Assembly (NCBI GenBank): GCA_963576475.1
Contig: OY754979.1
Span: forward strand, 33,449,778 to 33,513,777
Length of the DNA stretch: 64,000 nt
Source: Molanna angustata
Taxonomy: Eukaryota > Arthropoda > Insecta > Trichoptera > Molannidae
Reading direction: 5' to 3'
In this document: in pieces, positions 20,640 through 31,800 of the stretch
Numbering within the stretch: position 1 is the first letter of the stretch
Layout: the number at the start of each line of letters is the position of its first letter
The notes under the pieces: model-generated
Database searches by the model: none
The model's input: the letters and a program-made list of their open reading frames with translations, nothing else
What the model was told of the DNA's origin: nothing
Translations under genes and position numbers: made by a program

Positions 20640-21015
20640 TACACTCAAACATTGGATATTTTCCCTGTCAAGAGTGAATGATATTTTTTTGACAAATTTA
20701 ATAGATTTAATTTAATTAGATGGGTCGATGGCAGAGCGGTTAGCGCGCGTTAATCCAATGGTCGCGAGTTCGAATCCTGCCTCGACCGATTTCGTTCACC
20801 TATAGCACAAGCATTTATGCTTATTTCAGGGAACGTAGGAAGATGTATAGGTATGTACTTGTTTAACAAGGACATATTCATTTAAAAAAAAAAGAAAAAA
20901 AATCTCTATAACGATGACATGTCGTAAGCCCTGTAGGTACCTGATTTCCCGGTTTTCCTATAAAAATATATTCCCGCTCTCTATTGAAATATTTAATTTG
21001 TCAAAAAACAGCATT
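20640..21015. repeat. Foldback family F copy interrupted by a SINE
   Basis: Left arm piece at 20648-20705 (AAACATTGGATATTTTCCCT) and reverse-oriented right arm piece at 20905-21015 (GATGACATGTCGTAAGCCCT, GGTACCTGATTTCCCGGTTT). A family C' (Thr-like) SINE lies between them at 20720-20900. Confidence 0.6.
20720..20900 (+). mobile_element. tRNA-Thr-like SINE
   Basis: The tRNA-like head GGGTCGATGGCAGAGCGGTT and B-box GAGTTCGAATCCTGCC are followed by body TAGCACAAGCATTTATG, GGGAACGTAGGAAGATGTAT, TTAACAAGGACATATTCATT and an A-rich tail. Better copies (43515-43685 and 61423-61592) show an anticodon loop CTAGTAA, i.e. AGT (Thr). This copy has lost part of the anticodon stem. Confidence 0.8.
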
Positions 21016-21364
21016 CCGCTTAGAAGATCATTTACCTTAAATTTTTTTAATAAAATTATAGTTTTAAAATGTAATATTTTGTGCAGAGTAAAAATAGGTC
21101 CGTGTACTTGCAAAACTTAGCTTTATAACGTCATGACTTGTGTAATTGTGTGAATTAAAATTAGCGATAAAACTATGATCAAGACAAAAATAAAAACAAT
21201 TATTTATTATGTACGTACATATCTGATTGCGTCACTCATAATTTCGTTGTATCAATCTCCCCGGGGCCAAAATGGCGAAGGTCGCATTAATACAGAGCCG
21301 AAACTGTGAACTTTAACGCCTATTGATCAATTTAAAAGGTGCGCCCCTTCTTTTGGTTGTTAAT

Positions 21365-22042
21365 ACATACAATAAATATTTATTTATTTATTTTAATCTT
21401 CTAGTACATATAATTAGTACACTGACGGGCTTATTGCCTAATGGCAATTTCTTCCAACCAACCAGAATAAATGTTAAGTATACAAAACAATGTGTACTAT
21501 GGCAATAAGTTAATCAAATTACAAAATAAATAAATACAGCAGAAGAAAAGTAATAAAAAAAAAAACAAAGAAGATAGCATATAAGAAAAATTCATAGCAA
21601 TGATAGGAAAACTAAAGGATAAGGAAAGGATGAGGAGAGGAACTTATATATAAATATTTTTGCTTTAGCCTTTTCTTGAAGATGTTTAATGTAATAGACG
21701 ACGTAATATCAGGACTTAGGCTATTCCATAGTCTATAGTTAAATGTACTTCTAATGAAGAGCTAAACAAATCAGAACTATGAATAGGGATATATAGTAAA
21801 GCACGTTCAACAGATCGAAGTGGACGCCCGTGGCTTGAAAGATAAGTGAATTTATCTTTGAGATACTGAGGTAAATTTGGATTTAAAAGGACATTGTATA
21901 GTAATGACAAGATATGTATATTACGTCGTTGTCGTATCTCGGGCCAATGAAGAAGATTACGGTAATGAGAAATATGATCGATTTTTTTTTAATCCAAAGA
22001 AAAAACCGATGCAAACATTTTGAAGGCGTTCAAATTAGTTGA
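21365..22042 (-). pseudogene. 5'-truncated LINE (family A), minus strand
   Basis: The minus-strand frame 21910-21716 codes LLYNVLLNPNLPQYLKDKF, then HGRPLRSVERALLYIP and SSLEVHLT, typical of the final part of a non-LTR RT ORF. Its 3'UTR, with GGTTGGTTGGAAGAAATTGC and a (AAAT)n tail near 21370, follows leftwards. It is a diverged sister of 7882-8640. Upstream codons run into the foldback element at about 22043. Confidence 0.72.
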
Positions 22043-22050
22043 TGTTTCTC

Positions 22051-22718
22051 AACAGATTTTTAATTATCTCAATAGAGACGAAGTTGGAATATTTATTGTA
22101 GGGGAACCGGGAAATCAAGGCACCTACAGGGCTTACGACCTGTCATCGGCTGGTTTACGTGATCACTTTATGCGCTTGCGCAACGTTCACCAATTATGCC
22201 TTTTTAATGAGATCCCTATCAATTCAATTTTGAAAGTTCTATATATTGTAATACTGAAATTCTTTTCGCTTGAAAATAAGGAATTTTTACTACAGCCATC
22301 TATGGGTGAAATTATGAACGACAATCTTATTATTTTTATTTATTTTGTTGTAACGCCATCTATTGAGAGAATTGGTTTTTTGTAAATAATGAAATTAATC
22401 TCTCAATAGATGGCGTTACAACAAAATAAATAAAAATAATAAGATTGTCGTTCATAATTTCACCCATAGATGGCTGTAGTAAAAATTCCTTATTTTCAAG
22501 CGAAAAGAATTTCTGTATTACAATATATAGAACTTTCAAAATTGAATTGATAGGGATCTCATTAAAAAGGCATAATTGGTGAACGTTGCGCAAGCGCATA
22601 AAGTGATCACGTATACCAGCCGATGACAGGTCGTAAGCCCTGTAGGTGCCTTGATTTCCCGGTTCTCCTACAATAAATATTCCAACTTCGTCTCTATTGA
22701 GATAATTAAAAATCTGTT
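22051..22718. repeat. 668-bp near-perfect palindrome (foldback family F)
   Basis: The left arm 22051-22370 and right arm 22399-22718 are each 320 bp and are reverse complements with only scattered mismatches, around a 28-bp spacer. The arms carry the family F phrases: CGACCTGTCATCGGCTGG, GCGCTTGCGCAACGTTCACC and ACGCCATCTATTGAGAG. The right flank continues with TGACTCCCGACAGGGAAAAA and GTTTGCGCATATGCAA, the outer end seen in other copies. Transcription through it would give a long double-stranded hairpin. It codes nothing convincing. Confidence 0.92.
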
Positions 22719-22777
22719 AAAAAATATCTTTGACTCCCGACAGGGAAAAAATCCAATGTTTGCGCATATGCAATAAT

Positions 22778-23822
22778 AAAAAAAAAAAAAAAATATTTGA
22801 TGTTTCTCTTATACTTATGTCAATATTTATTTATAGGTTTGTTAACATTATCAGTGTTAATTATAAAATTTCCTTTAATTACTTAAGTCTTATTCCATAT
22901 TCAAACCTTATTTATAAAATTGTTTGAACCGCAGTTCAATTGAACTGGATTTTGAGCTCTATTTCATACGACAGCGCCGAATTTGGTATTGTTAAGTTGG
23001 TTTTCATGATTACAGAACAACATGCGCGGCACTGAGCACCACGTGATAGTTTTTGCATGCTATCGCATGTTTTGACATTCGATATTCTTGCTTGAATTCA
23101 ACGTAAATCAAAAATTCTAATGGATTAAATTGCTTTGGATGTATTCTTCTCAAATCATAATGTATGACGTATGGCATATTATAATTTGTGTCCTCTAGGT
23201 CTGTCCGATAGAATTCATATTGATATCAGATACATTAGTTTTGCTAATTCGTTTTCCATATATACATCTGTTGATTTATTTTCTGTGATTTTTTCCGTCA
23301 AAAAATTCAAAATGCTCTCACAGTCTGGAAATCTGACATGTTTTAAATTTCAAAATAGCTCGTCACATAAATGCATTCAGAGATTGTCAAGCCTTCGAGA
23401 AATAAAAAAAATAGTTCACGTTAAGTTTGATTAGGGCGGGGCGCCTCCATTTCATCGTTGTCAATATTTATAGGTACTTGTCTTGAATCCGGCTCTGAAT
23501 TAACAATATTAATAAAAATCGTATTATTTTATTTTTTACGCAGCATTTCGTGGGTAAATTCATTTATTATTAAAAGTAATTACCTTAAAGTAGGTTTAAT
23601 TACAATCAAGAAGTGTGCCATGTTGATTGAATTAAGCCGTATAAGGATGTTGCAAAGTTATATTTGGCCATATTTTGTTTATTCGAATAATAAAGATAAA
23701 TAAATTGTGGCCATACGAAGGTTCTGGTCCTCTATAAAAATTCTGATTGGGCAATTTAAAAACATACATATTGATAGAAATTTAAAATTGAAAAAACACA
23801 AAAAAAATTCAAGACCTTTTGG
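22778..23822. other. Spacer, nothing recognised
   Basis: AT-rich. Several 60-90 codon frames exist but have no splice context, no family resemblance and no codon bias. Confidence 0.4.
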
Positions 23823-23953
23823 TCTTGGCAAGTTAAATGTCAAATCGCAATTTACAAAACAGTGTTTCCAGCATAGAAAAGCAATAATTGTGCGAGAGAT
23901 AATTAAAAATAAATATCGCGCCTGCTGGGAAGCGAACCCATGACGTTAGCACA
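23823..23953 (-). mobile_element. Family A SINE relic
   Basis: CAGTGTTTCCAGCATAGAAA, GCAATAATTGTGCGAGAGAT and CTGGGAAGCGAACCCA are decayed versions of the family A body and B-box on the minus strand. Confidence 0.55.
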
Positions 23954-24034
23954 AAATTAAAATTAGGTACTAATTATCACTACTCTGCGGCAGTCGATTA
24001 GTTTACAAAAAAATAATACACCTATACATATATA

Positions 24035-24425
24035 CTATCATGCCATGTCCCTCACGGGGTAGGCAGAGAGAACCGAACGCCACGTTTTTCTATCTTGACA
24101 AACATTAATCTCATCGTCAACATTCATGCATTGTCTGTTGTTCACATAGTCGTGCCATCGTTTCCTTGGGCGACCCCGACATCTAATACCGTTCCTGCCG
24201 CTTTGTACATTTTCTTCGTCAGGCGTTCTTCAACCATTCTTCCAAAGTGGTCAAACCATCTCAACTTTTATTCTTTTAATTACATCTTTTTTCATATTGC
24301 ATTATTTCCTTGTGTCCTCATTCCGTACCCTGTCATACATCGTTTTATTACAAATTTTTCTTAGCGATGTCATTTCAACTGACTTCTGCCATGACCAGGT
24401 TTCACTTGCATACGTCAAGGTTATC
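24035..24425 (-). pseudogene. LINE family C relic, minus strand
   Basis: GGTAGGCAGAGAGAACCGAA, then CGCCACGTTTTTCTATCTTG, then CTTCGTCAGGCGTTCTTC and GTGGTCAAACCATCTCAA read, in reverse complement, as RRIWRSVLSAY preceded by a damaged LRWFDHFGRMVEERLTKKMY-like stretch. It is the mirror of 42416-42706 with frameshifts. Confidence 0.75.
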
Positions 24426-24670
24426 ACTACGATTGCTTTATTTATTGTTTGAAATAAATTAATTTAATAAAAATCTAATTAATGAATAACAAACGTAATA
24501 TGTATTAATTTTGTGTGGAGTTTCGCTGAAAACTGTTCCTAAAGAGGACATATAACACTAAATATAGTGACAGAAAACATGATATATTAAAACCGCCTAA
24601 TGCACTATGAAGTTACGTGTTAGTAAGGGTAACCATCGCGTGCATTAAAAAAGGTTTATACGTGATTTAA

Positions 24671-24845
24671 ATTATCGGAAACCCAAAATGTTTTGATTTT
24701 TTGGATTTTAAGAACAAACCTTACTTGAAATGAAAAAACTTTATCGGTCATTCCCTTTGATTTTATGCATTCTTTGAGCATGTAAAAGATTTATTTCTCT
24801 ACGACACATATTTATGGAGTAATTTAAAATAAATTATGTAAAAAT
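24671..24845 (-). repeat. Dispersed repeat, partner of 6485-6660
   Basis: ATCGGAAACCCAAAATG, AAGAACAAACCTTACTTG and ATTTCTCTACGAC in reverse complement match 6485-6660. No tandem array is attached here. Confidence 0.55.
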
Positions 24846-25751
24846 TAATTACACCAACATAGTTAACTAGTCTTTTTCTATGGCTCAGAAATAAAAATCG
24901 CGACAGAGATTGGATTTATGGCAAGTTATGGCGGACATTGGGATTTGGTTGATCTGTTTTGTGTGAGCCTATATATTTGTTGAGGTAGGTTATGATTGTG
25001 AGTACAAAAAGTTGAATTTATGTACATATTTATTGTGGAACGGGAACAATAACCTGGTTCATAATTGAATATAATTGTCAATAAAAATTGTAAACTGCTA
25101 GCCCTAGAACAAGATTTCTTAGTTGGGCAGCAGTTATCTACTTATTGTTGTCATTATTATATATGGTGTGATAAAAGGTAAATAAATAAATAATAAAAAA
25201 GGATATTTTTATTATTCTTTTTAATGGAATTCAGACTGAATTTTGAAATTGTGTGACGAATATTCACTAGAGAAAAATTGCAAACACTTTTCTAGAAACA
25301 CATTGTTTGACATAATTTGATGAATTTGATTTGAAAGTGGGGTATTTAGGTTTATATGGCTCCTTGACATTGTATGATCTTTTCGAATGAATGGCGTTGT
25401 ATCTCGTCATCAGAGAGTCATATGATAGAGAATCAATGGACGATATTTACTAGACCAGACTAGACAAGATTATTAATAAAAAAATGTCGATGACGATAAG
25501 ATGAAAGAGTCAAGTCGATGCTGTATTGTTTTCAAAAGACAATGGACACTGAAGGCCGATGTTGGCCATTGTTTTAGAGAACAGCTGATGTCTCCATTCT
25601 AGTTCCGACACTGGCACAAATGTCAATAATTGAAACCACGTGAGCTCAGATTCAACAACATGTATGGAAGATACTTTCGAAATCACGACGAATTGTGCCA
25701 AAATCTTTTAATTATTAAGTTTTTTTTTACGATTTAACAATATTTCACATT
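24846..25751. other. Spacer, nothing recognised
   Basis: AT-rich. Includes the small repeat shared with 19960-20000. No coding signal. Confidence 0.4.
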
Positions 25752-26465
25752 TAAACGAGTGGCTTTTGGCCAACGCTAAACTACTGCAGATGGGTCGATG
25801 GAAGAGCGGTTAGCGCGCTGGGCTAATAATTCAGTGGTCGCGAGTTCGAATCCTGCCTCGACCGATTTCGTTCACCTATAGCACAAGCATTTATTTGCTT
25901 ATTTTAGGGAACGTAGGAAGATGTATATGTACTTGTTTAACAAGGACATATTCATTTTTTTATTATAAAAAAAAGTCATTCTATAAATTATTCAAATTTT
26001 GTATGGAAAATATTCAGCATTTTCATTAAATGGGTTTGATAAATTATTTTTTATTTAAATATTTCATTATGAAAACTTGACAACTCTTCAATGCCATTTT
26101 ATGGAAGTGATGTGCCTTTTTATCAATTTGAAAATGGAATTTTTAAATTTTAAATTTCCTGAGCATGGTGTCACTTTGAAATATTTGACAGTTAAAAAAA
26201 TTGAGAAGCACTATTCAGATAGCCTTCAAAATCTAATGGGGTCTAAGCTAGTATTAGATATAGGTACATATTTGCAAAATTTGAAAAGAATCGAATGAGT
26301 AGGTACTGTAGTCTATAATCGATAAAGTAAAATAAACACGCCGTACATAGCACCCAGCATACAGCACATAGCACACACACACAGATACAATGTGATGAAA
26401 CTTTTAGAATACATTCTCAGCATGATACTAGTTGATAATCTGCAATTAAAAAATACCCTTAAAAA
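25752..26465 (+). repeat. Dispersed repeat G, interrupted by a SINE
   Basis: Begins AACGAGTGGCTTTTGGCCAA, is broken at about 25790 by the Thr-like SINE, resumes near 25974 and runs to GATAATCTGCAATTAAAAAA. It lacks the LINE found in the 12.5-13.6 kb copy and so preserves the empty site AATAAACACGCCGTACATAG. Confidence 0.75.
25790..25973 (+). mobile_element. tRNA-Thr-like SINE
   Basis: GATGGGTCGATGGAAGAGCG, GGTCGCGAGTTCGAATCCTG, TAGCACAAGCATTTATTTGC and ACAAGGACATATTCATT in the usual order, with a T/A-rich end. Inserted in repeat G. Confidence 0.82.
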
Positions 26466-27093
26466 TTGCGAAATCATAACTCTTGCAAAATTGCATGGGA
26501 CAAGTATAAATCTAATGTTTATAGTCCCTGTGTGTTAAAACTTTAGTTCATACAGATTTTATATTTAATTTATTAAATATACGATCAAATAAATCAATGT
26601 AATATTATTGGAATGTGACTTTATGAAAGGAGGAGTCAATATTTGTATGCGACCAATGGAAATCAGGAAGAATGAGAGAAATCGATAAGAAACCTTATCT
26701 TAAATTACATGAATATTCTTGTGATAAGGATAACAACATAACAGCAAACTCATGTTTAATACCAATACTGGCACAAGCAAGAATTTAGATATCTTAGAAT
26801 ATCGCTATGTTATTCTTTTTAAGATTTATTTCATTTTTAATGATTACCTAGGTAAAATTTATGACTTGTACTAGAATATGTTTTTATTATTTTTATAAGA
26901 GATGCTTCATGAGGACGATCAATATGTTCGTGTTGAAAGGACATATTCGTTCAAATAAATAAATAATTTAATAAGCTGAAAAAATCCTGGGTCAATAAAA
27001 TATATAATGTGAAGGTTAATCGACACAGTCAAGCGACAAAAGGTATCATATTTGGAATACTTTGAACGAAAAATGCAAATTTGGAAGAAAAAT
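26466..27093. other. Spacer, nothing recognised
   Basis: AT-rich. AAAGGACATATTCGTTCAAA at 26936 may be the scrap end of a Thr-like SINE. Confidence 0.4.
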
Positions 27094-27204
27094 GCGCAGT
27101 ACGCACACGTAGTCTGCGCCATAGAAAATTTTAGTTCTAATTATTATCTACGATGCACTAATTTTTAAATTTTAGTTTAAGGAGCATCGTCAGTTACAGA
27201 ATAA
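27094..27204 (+). repeat. Dispersed repeat, partner of 549-660
   Basis: GCGCAGTACGCACACGTAGT, GATGCACTAATTTTTAAATT and TTAGTTTAAGGAGCATCGTC match the reverse complement of 549-660. Confidence 0.6.
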
Positions 27205-27398
27205 GAAATTTAGATCAAACGGCCTTAATTCTAAAATTTTAGAATTTTCCTGTTTAAGTTCAAAAAGAAACAGAATTGGACATAAAGTTTTTAATAATTG
27301 ATTTATATACAAAATGGAATAAATTTTAGTAGGCATATAATGAATTTGAACTGGTGAAATAATTTGTATTATAAAAAATTAAATATAAATGATAAATA

Positions 27399-27642
27399 TG
27401 TAAAGAAAATACCTAATAAGTACTTTCTTAAAAAGGATTTATTGTAGGTGTTCTAAATTCGAACACCTATGAAAACATGTGAAATGAATTTTGATAAAAA
27501 TATTGTATTTTAATTTGACAATTGAATAAGAAACTTTAAATGTCGTTTCCTGTAAATATTATAAATAATTAAATATTCAGTGCAACAACAAAGAGTTTCA
27601 TTTGTCAAACAAGGTAAAAATAATACGAAGTACCCTTATAAA
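27399..27642 (+). repeat. Left LTR
   Basis: Begins TGTAAAGAAAATACC and ends TACCCTTATAAA. It contains the short inverted motif AGGTGTTC...GAACACCT near 27446-27470 and AT-rich stretches suitable as promoter. Same as 32052-32295 by eye, base for base. Confidence 0.93.
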
Positions 27643-27662
27643 ACGACATTTTGTAGTTGAAA

Positions 27663-28805
27663 ATGGAGAAATTATGTTTCGAATTTACCCTATTACCGGG
27701 TGATGAAAGTAATGAAAAATCAAATATTTTTTCAATTACTTCAATAACAACAACTGAAAATAAAGTGTATTCAATACCAGAAAAGCTACAATCAGTTAAT
27801 CATCATAAAGAAAAAACCAAAACATCTACATATAATAAAATAAAAAATAGTTTAAAAAAAAGATACCAAGTTAGACGAGTTTGGATTAAAATGACAGAAA
27901 AACTAAAAAATACATACATAGATGAGGATGATAACTTACAATTTCAAGATCAATATCTAGAAGAAATGAATCAAGAACAACATGTTACTGCATCTAAAAA
28001 AGGTACAGATACCAGTACATTAGAAATACTAATAGAGAAATTAGTAGAGAATACAAAACAAAATAAAGAACAAGATTCAAAACAAATATCAGAAAAATTC
28101 ATGATTGAAAAGTTTACAACAAAAAATTCAAATGCAATACAATGGATAGATTTATTTGAAAAAGAATGTATTCGCTTAAAAATAACAAGAGATGAAAATA
28201 AAATAGAAATTTTAAGATTATTTATGGACAAAGCATGTATAGAATGGTACAGCTCAATGATTATGAAACTAACAATGAACTCAGAATGGTCAACTTGGAA
28301 AAATAAATTCTGTGAATCGTTTGCAAACAAGGGATGGAACCTAGTCACTTATGCAATGTTATTTAAATACAAAGATGGTTTATTATTGGATTATGCCATA
28401 AGGAAAGAAAAACTTTTATTAGATATGAGAAGATCAATTGACACAGGTACTTTAGTAGATCTTATTGCAGCTGGATTACCAGAATTTGTACTTAATAAAA
28501 TTGATAGAGAAAAATTAAAAGATACAGTGGATTTGTTTAATGAAGTTAGCAAGTATGAACACATGGTAAATAAAAAAAAAAGTCTGTATAATAAAACAAA
28601 TGACAATAAAAAATTTAATATTGAAAATGAAGGACGTAACCCATGTAAAATTTGTGAAAAATTAAATAAAGGTACTCGTTATCATCTGGAAACTACATGC
28701 TGGTTTAAAAATAAAGATGATAAGGTAAAGAAAAATTTAATTAAACATGTAAACAATTTAGGGATAGAAGCCGAATTAAATGAAGCTGATCAAAAAAACG
28801 AATAG
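27663..28805 (+). CDS. gag: Gag-like protein (380 aa) of the Ty3/gypsy element
   Basis: Structural and RNA-binding protein of the retrotransposon particle. The ATG at 27663 is 21 bases after the left LTR; a TTG two codons earlier is not needed. The N-terminal ~120 residues are Lys/Thr-rich and charged. The middle (from about 150) has the Trp-containing helical capsid pattern (AIQWIDLFEKECIRLKI, then WYSSMIMKL and WKNKFCESF). Near the C-terminus is a zinc-knuckle-like C328-x2-C331-x9-H341-x4-C346, longer than the usual CX2CX4HX4C. The frame ends with TAG at 28803-28805, directly after the frameshift site. The length is normal for Ty3/gypsy gag. Confidence 0.85.
   Translation: MEKLCFEFTLLPGDESNEKSNIFSITSITTTENKVYSIPEKLQSVNHHKEKTKTSTYNKIKNSLKKRYQVRRVWIKMTEKLKNTYIDEDDNLQFQDQYLEEMNQEQHVTASKKGTDTSTLEILIEKLVENTKQNKEQDSKQISEKFMIEKFTTKNSNAIQWIDLFEKECIRLKITRDENKIEILRLFMDKACIEWYSSMIMKLTMNSEWSTWKNKFCESFANKGWNLVTYAMLFKYKDGLLLDYAIRKEKLLLDMRRSIDTGTLVDLIAAGLPEFVLNKIDREKLKDTVDLFNEVSKYEHMVNKKKSLYNKTNDNKKFNIENEGRNPCKICEKLNKGTRYHLETTCWFKNKDDKVKKNLIKHVNNLGIEAELNEADQKNE
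28793..28799 (+). promoter_or_regulatory. -1 ribosomal frameshift site A AAA AAC
   Basis: In the gag frame the bases read caA AAA AAC GAA TAG, an exact X XXY YYZ heptamer, 3 bases before the gag stop. The pol frame is -1 relative to gag, is open from 28790 on, and reaches the protease within about 25 codons. This is a textbook retroelement arrangement for making Gag and Gag-Pol at a set ratio. No stem-loop or pseudoknot was tested downstream. Confidence 0.88.
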
Positions 28806-31800
28806 TAACACCATTAATAAAAGTCAAATTACGATTAAATGATGAATTAGAAATATATGGAATTTACGATTCAGGTTCAAATGTTTCTTTGATAAATTCA
28901 AAATTATTGAAATTAAAAGGAAAAAGAAACAGTTTGAATAAAGCTGAATTAATTACGATTAATGGTGTTAAAAAAACAAGTGGTTTGACAACTTTAAAAA
29001 TAAAAATATTTAAATTAGAAAAAAATGTAGATGTATATATTATTGATGAAGAAAACTTCAGATATGAATTTTTGATAGGATTAGATTTGATAAAAGAGTT
29101 CAAACTAATCCAAAATGAAGATTTAAAAATAACTCAGAAAGAGAGTCTAAATAATAAAAACATAGTAGAAGAAATTTCTGCTGAAAATATAAATATAGTA
29201 GAAGAAATTTCTGCTGAAAATAAAGACAACGTAGAAGAAACTTCTACTTGTATCCAAAAAAAAATAAAAAATAATGAATTAAAAAGTATAGAAAATAACA
29301 TAAACTATACCAAAAAATACAAAATAAATAATAATGAGAATGTAAAAAAGGAAGATATTGAAATAAAAATAAACCATTTAAATCAATATCAAAAATCTGA
29401 AATAAAAAGATTGATTTGCAAACATATATCAGTTTTTGCCAAAACTAAATACGATGTTGGCACCGTTGATGGATATGAAGCGAGGATAGACTTAACAGAA
29501 GACAAATATTGTAGTAAGAGACCTTACAGATGCACTGTAGAAAATAAAAAAGAGATAGAAGAACAAATATCAAAATTACTAGATAGAAAGCTGATAGAAG
29601 AATCCTACAGCCCATTTGCTGCACCTGTAACTTTGGCATTTAAAAAAGAGGAAAATAAAAAATCCAGACTGTGTATAGACTTCAGAGACTTAAATAAAAT
29701 AGTAATGCCTCAAGCTCAACCATTTCCATTAATTGAAGACCTAATGATAAAAACGAGAAATTGTAATTACTTTTCAACATTGGATATAAACTCTGCATTT
29801 TGGTCAATTCCTCTTCGAATCGAAGATAGGAAAAAAACAGGATTCGTAACACAAGAAGGACATTTCCAATGGACCTGTCTACCTTTTGGATTAAAGACAT
29901 CTCCGGAAATTTTTCAGAGGATATTAAGTAATATATTGAGGAAACATAAACTTAATGATTTTACCGTTAATTATATAGATGACATTTTGATATTTTCTAA
30001 AACTTTTTCCGAACATTTAAACCATTTAACACAGTTATTGAAAGCTATAGAAACAGAAGGTTTCAAGTTAAAATTTACAAAATGCACATTTGCATCAGAT
30101 CTAGTAAAATATCTTGGTCATATTATACAAAATAATTCTATTAGACCAGTTAAAGATAATTTAATTTCAATAAAAAATTTTCCAATTCCAAAAACTCAAA
30201 AAAATGTCAGACAATTTCTAGGGAAAATCAATTTTTACCATGAATATATACAAAAGAGTGCAATAATACTAGATCCATTGCATCATTTACTCAGGAAAAA
30301 TCAAAAGTTCGTTTGGTCTGATAAATGCCAAAAAGCATTTGAAATGATGAAAAACCTACTATGTTCCCAACCAGTTCTGGAAATTTTCGATCAAGATTTA
30401 CCAATCAATATTTATACAGACGCTTCTTTAGAAGGTGTTGGAGCTATTTTAAAACAGACACAGCCTGATGGAAAAGAAAAACCAGTGGCTTATTTTTCAA
30501 AAAAATTGAATGAGGCACAAAAGAAAAAAAAAGCAATATACTTAGAATGTTTGGCAATCAGAGAGGCAGTGAGATACTGGCAATATTGGTTGATAGGTAA
30601 ATCGTTTACAGTTTATTCAGATCACAAGCCACTAGAAAACATGAATCTGAAATCTAGAACCGATGAAGAACTGGGTGATTTAGCATATTATTTATCGCAA
30701 TATGAATTTAAAATAAAATATGCTCCAGGAAAAAAAAATTTGGAAGCAGACTGTTTAAGCAGAAATCCAGTATTAAATCCGAATGAAAATACAGACGAAC
30801 AGTTAAAAGTTGTGAACTTGATTAAACTGGAAGATATTATAACAGATCAAAAAAATAATGAAAATATACAAAATAACAAAAGGAAATTTATTGAAAAACA
30901 CAGTATATTCTTAAAAAAGGTCAGAAAAAAAGAAAAAATTATTTTATCAGAAGAATTTAGCATCAAACTGTTAAAAAACATACATGAAAACCTGTGCCAT
31001 ATTGGAATTAGTCAAATGCAAAAGATGATTAGTCCACTCTATGTAGCCAAAAATTTGACTACAAATATAAAAAAAATTAGTAGAAGCTGTGAAATTTGTA
31101 TTAAAAATAAAACAAGAGGACACAACAAATTTGGCTTGATGTCTCATCTAGGCCCAGCCACAAAGCCTTTCGAAATAATCTCTATAGATACAATTGGAGG
31201 TTTCGGAGGATCTCGATCGTCAAAAAAATATCTACATCTATTAGTAGATCACTTTTCAAGATATGCATTCACTCTAACATCAAAAACTCAGAGTGCAAAT
31301 GATTTTATAAAACTAGTCATGAATGTATCAAAAACGGAGGACATTGGCATGCTTCTCACTGACCAGTACTCGGGAATCAATTCAAAAGAATTCAAGAAAT
31401 TCTTAAATGACAGGAAAATACCAATGGTTTTTACAGCAGTAAATGCACCATTCTCAAATGGACTAAACGAGAGGCTGAATCAAACATTGGTGAACAAAAT
31501 CAGATGCAAATCAAATGAAAAAGGAAAAAAGAGAGCTTGGACAACAGTAGCTCAAGAATGTGTAAATAAATATAATGAAACTAATCACTCAGTCACGGGA
31601 TTTTCACCAACTTATCTTTTGTATGGTACAGATGTTACAATTTTACCGAATGAATTAAAACAACTAAAATCAAATACTGACTGGATCATAGATAGAAAAA
31701 CAGCACTTGAAAATACAATAAGATCACATAACTACAACAAAACATTATACGACAAAAATCGCATACAATATGAATTTAAGGTTGGAGACATGGTATATGT

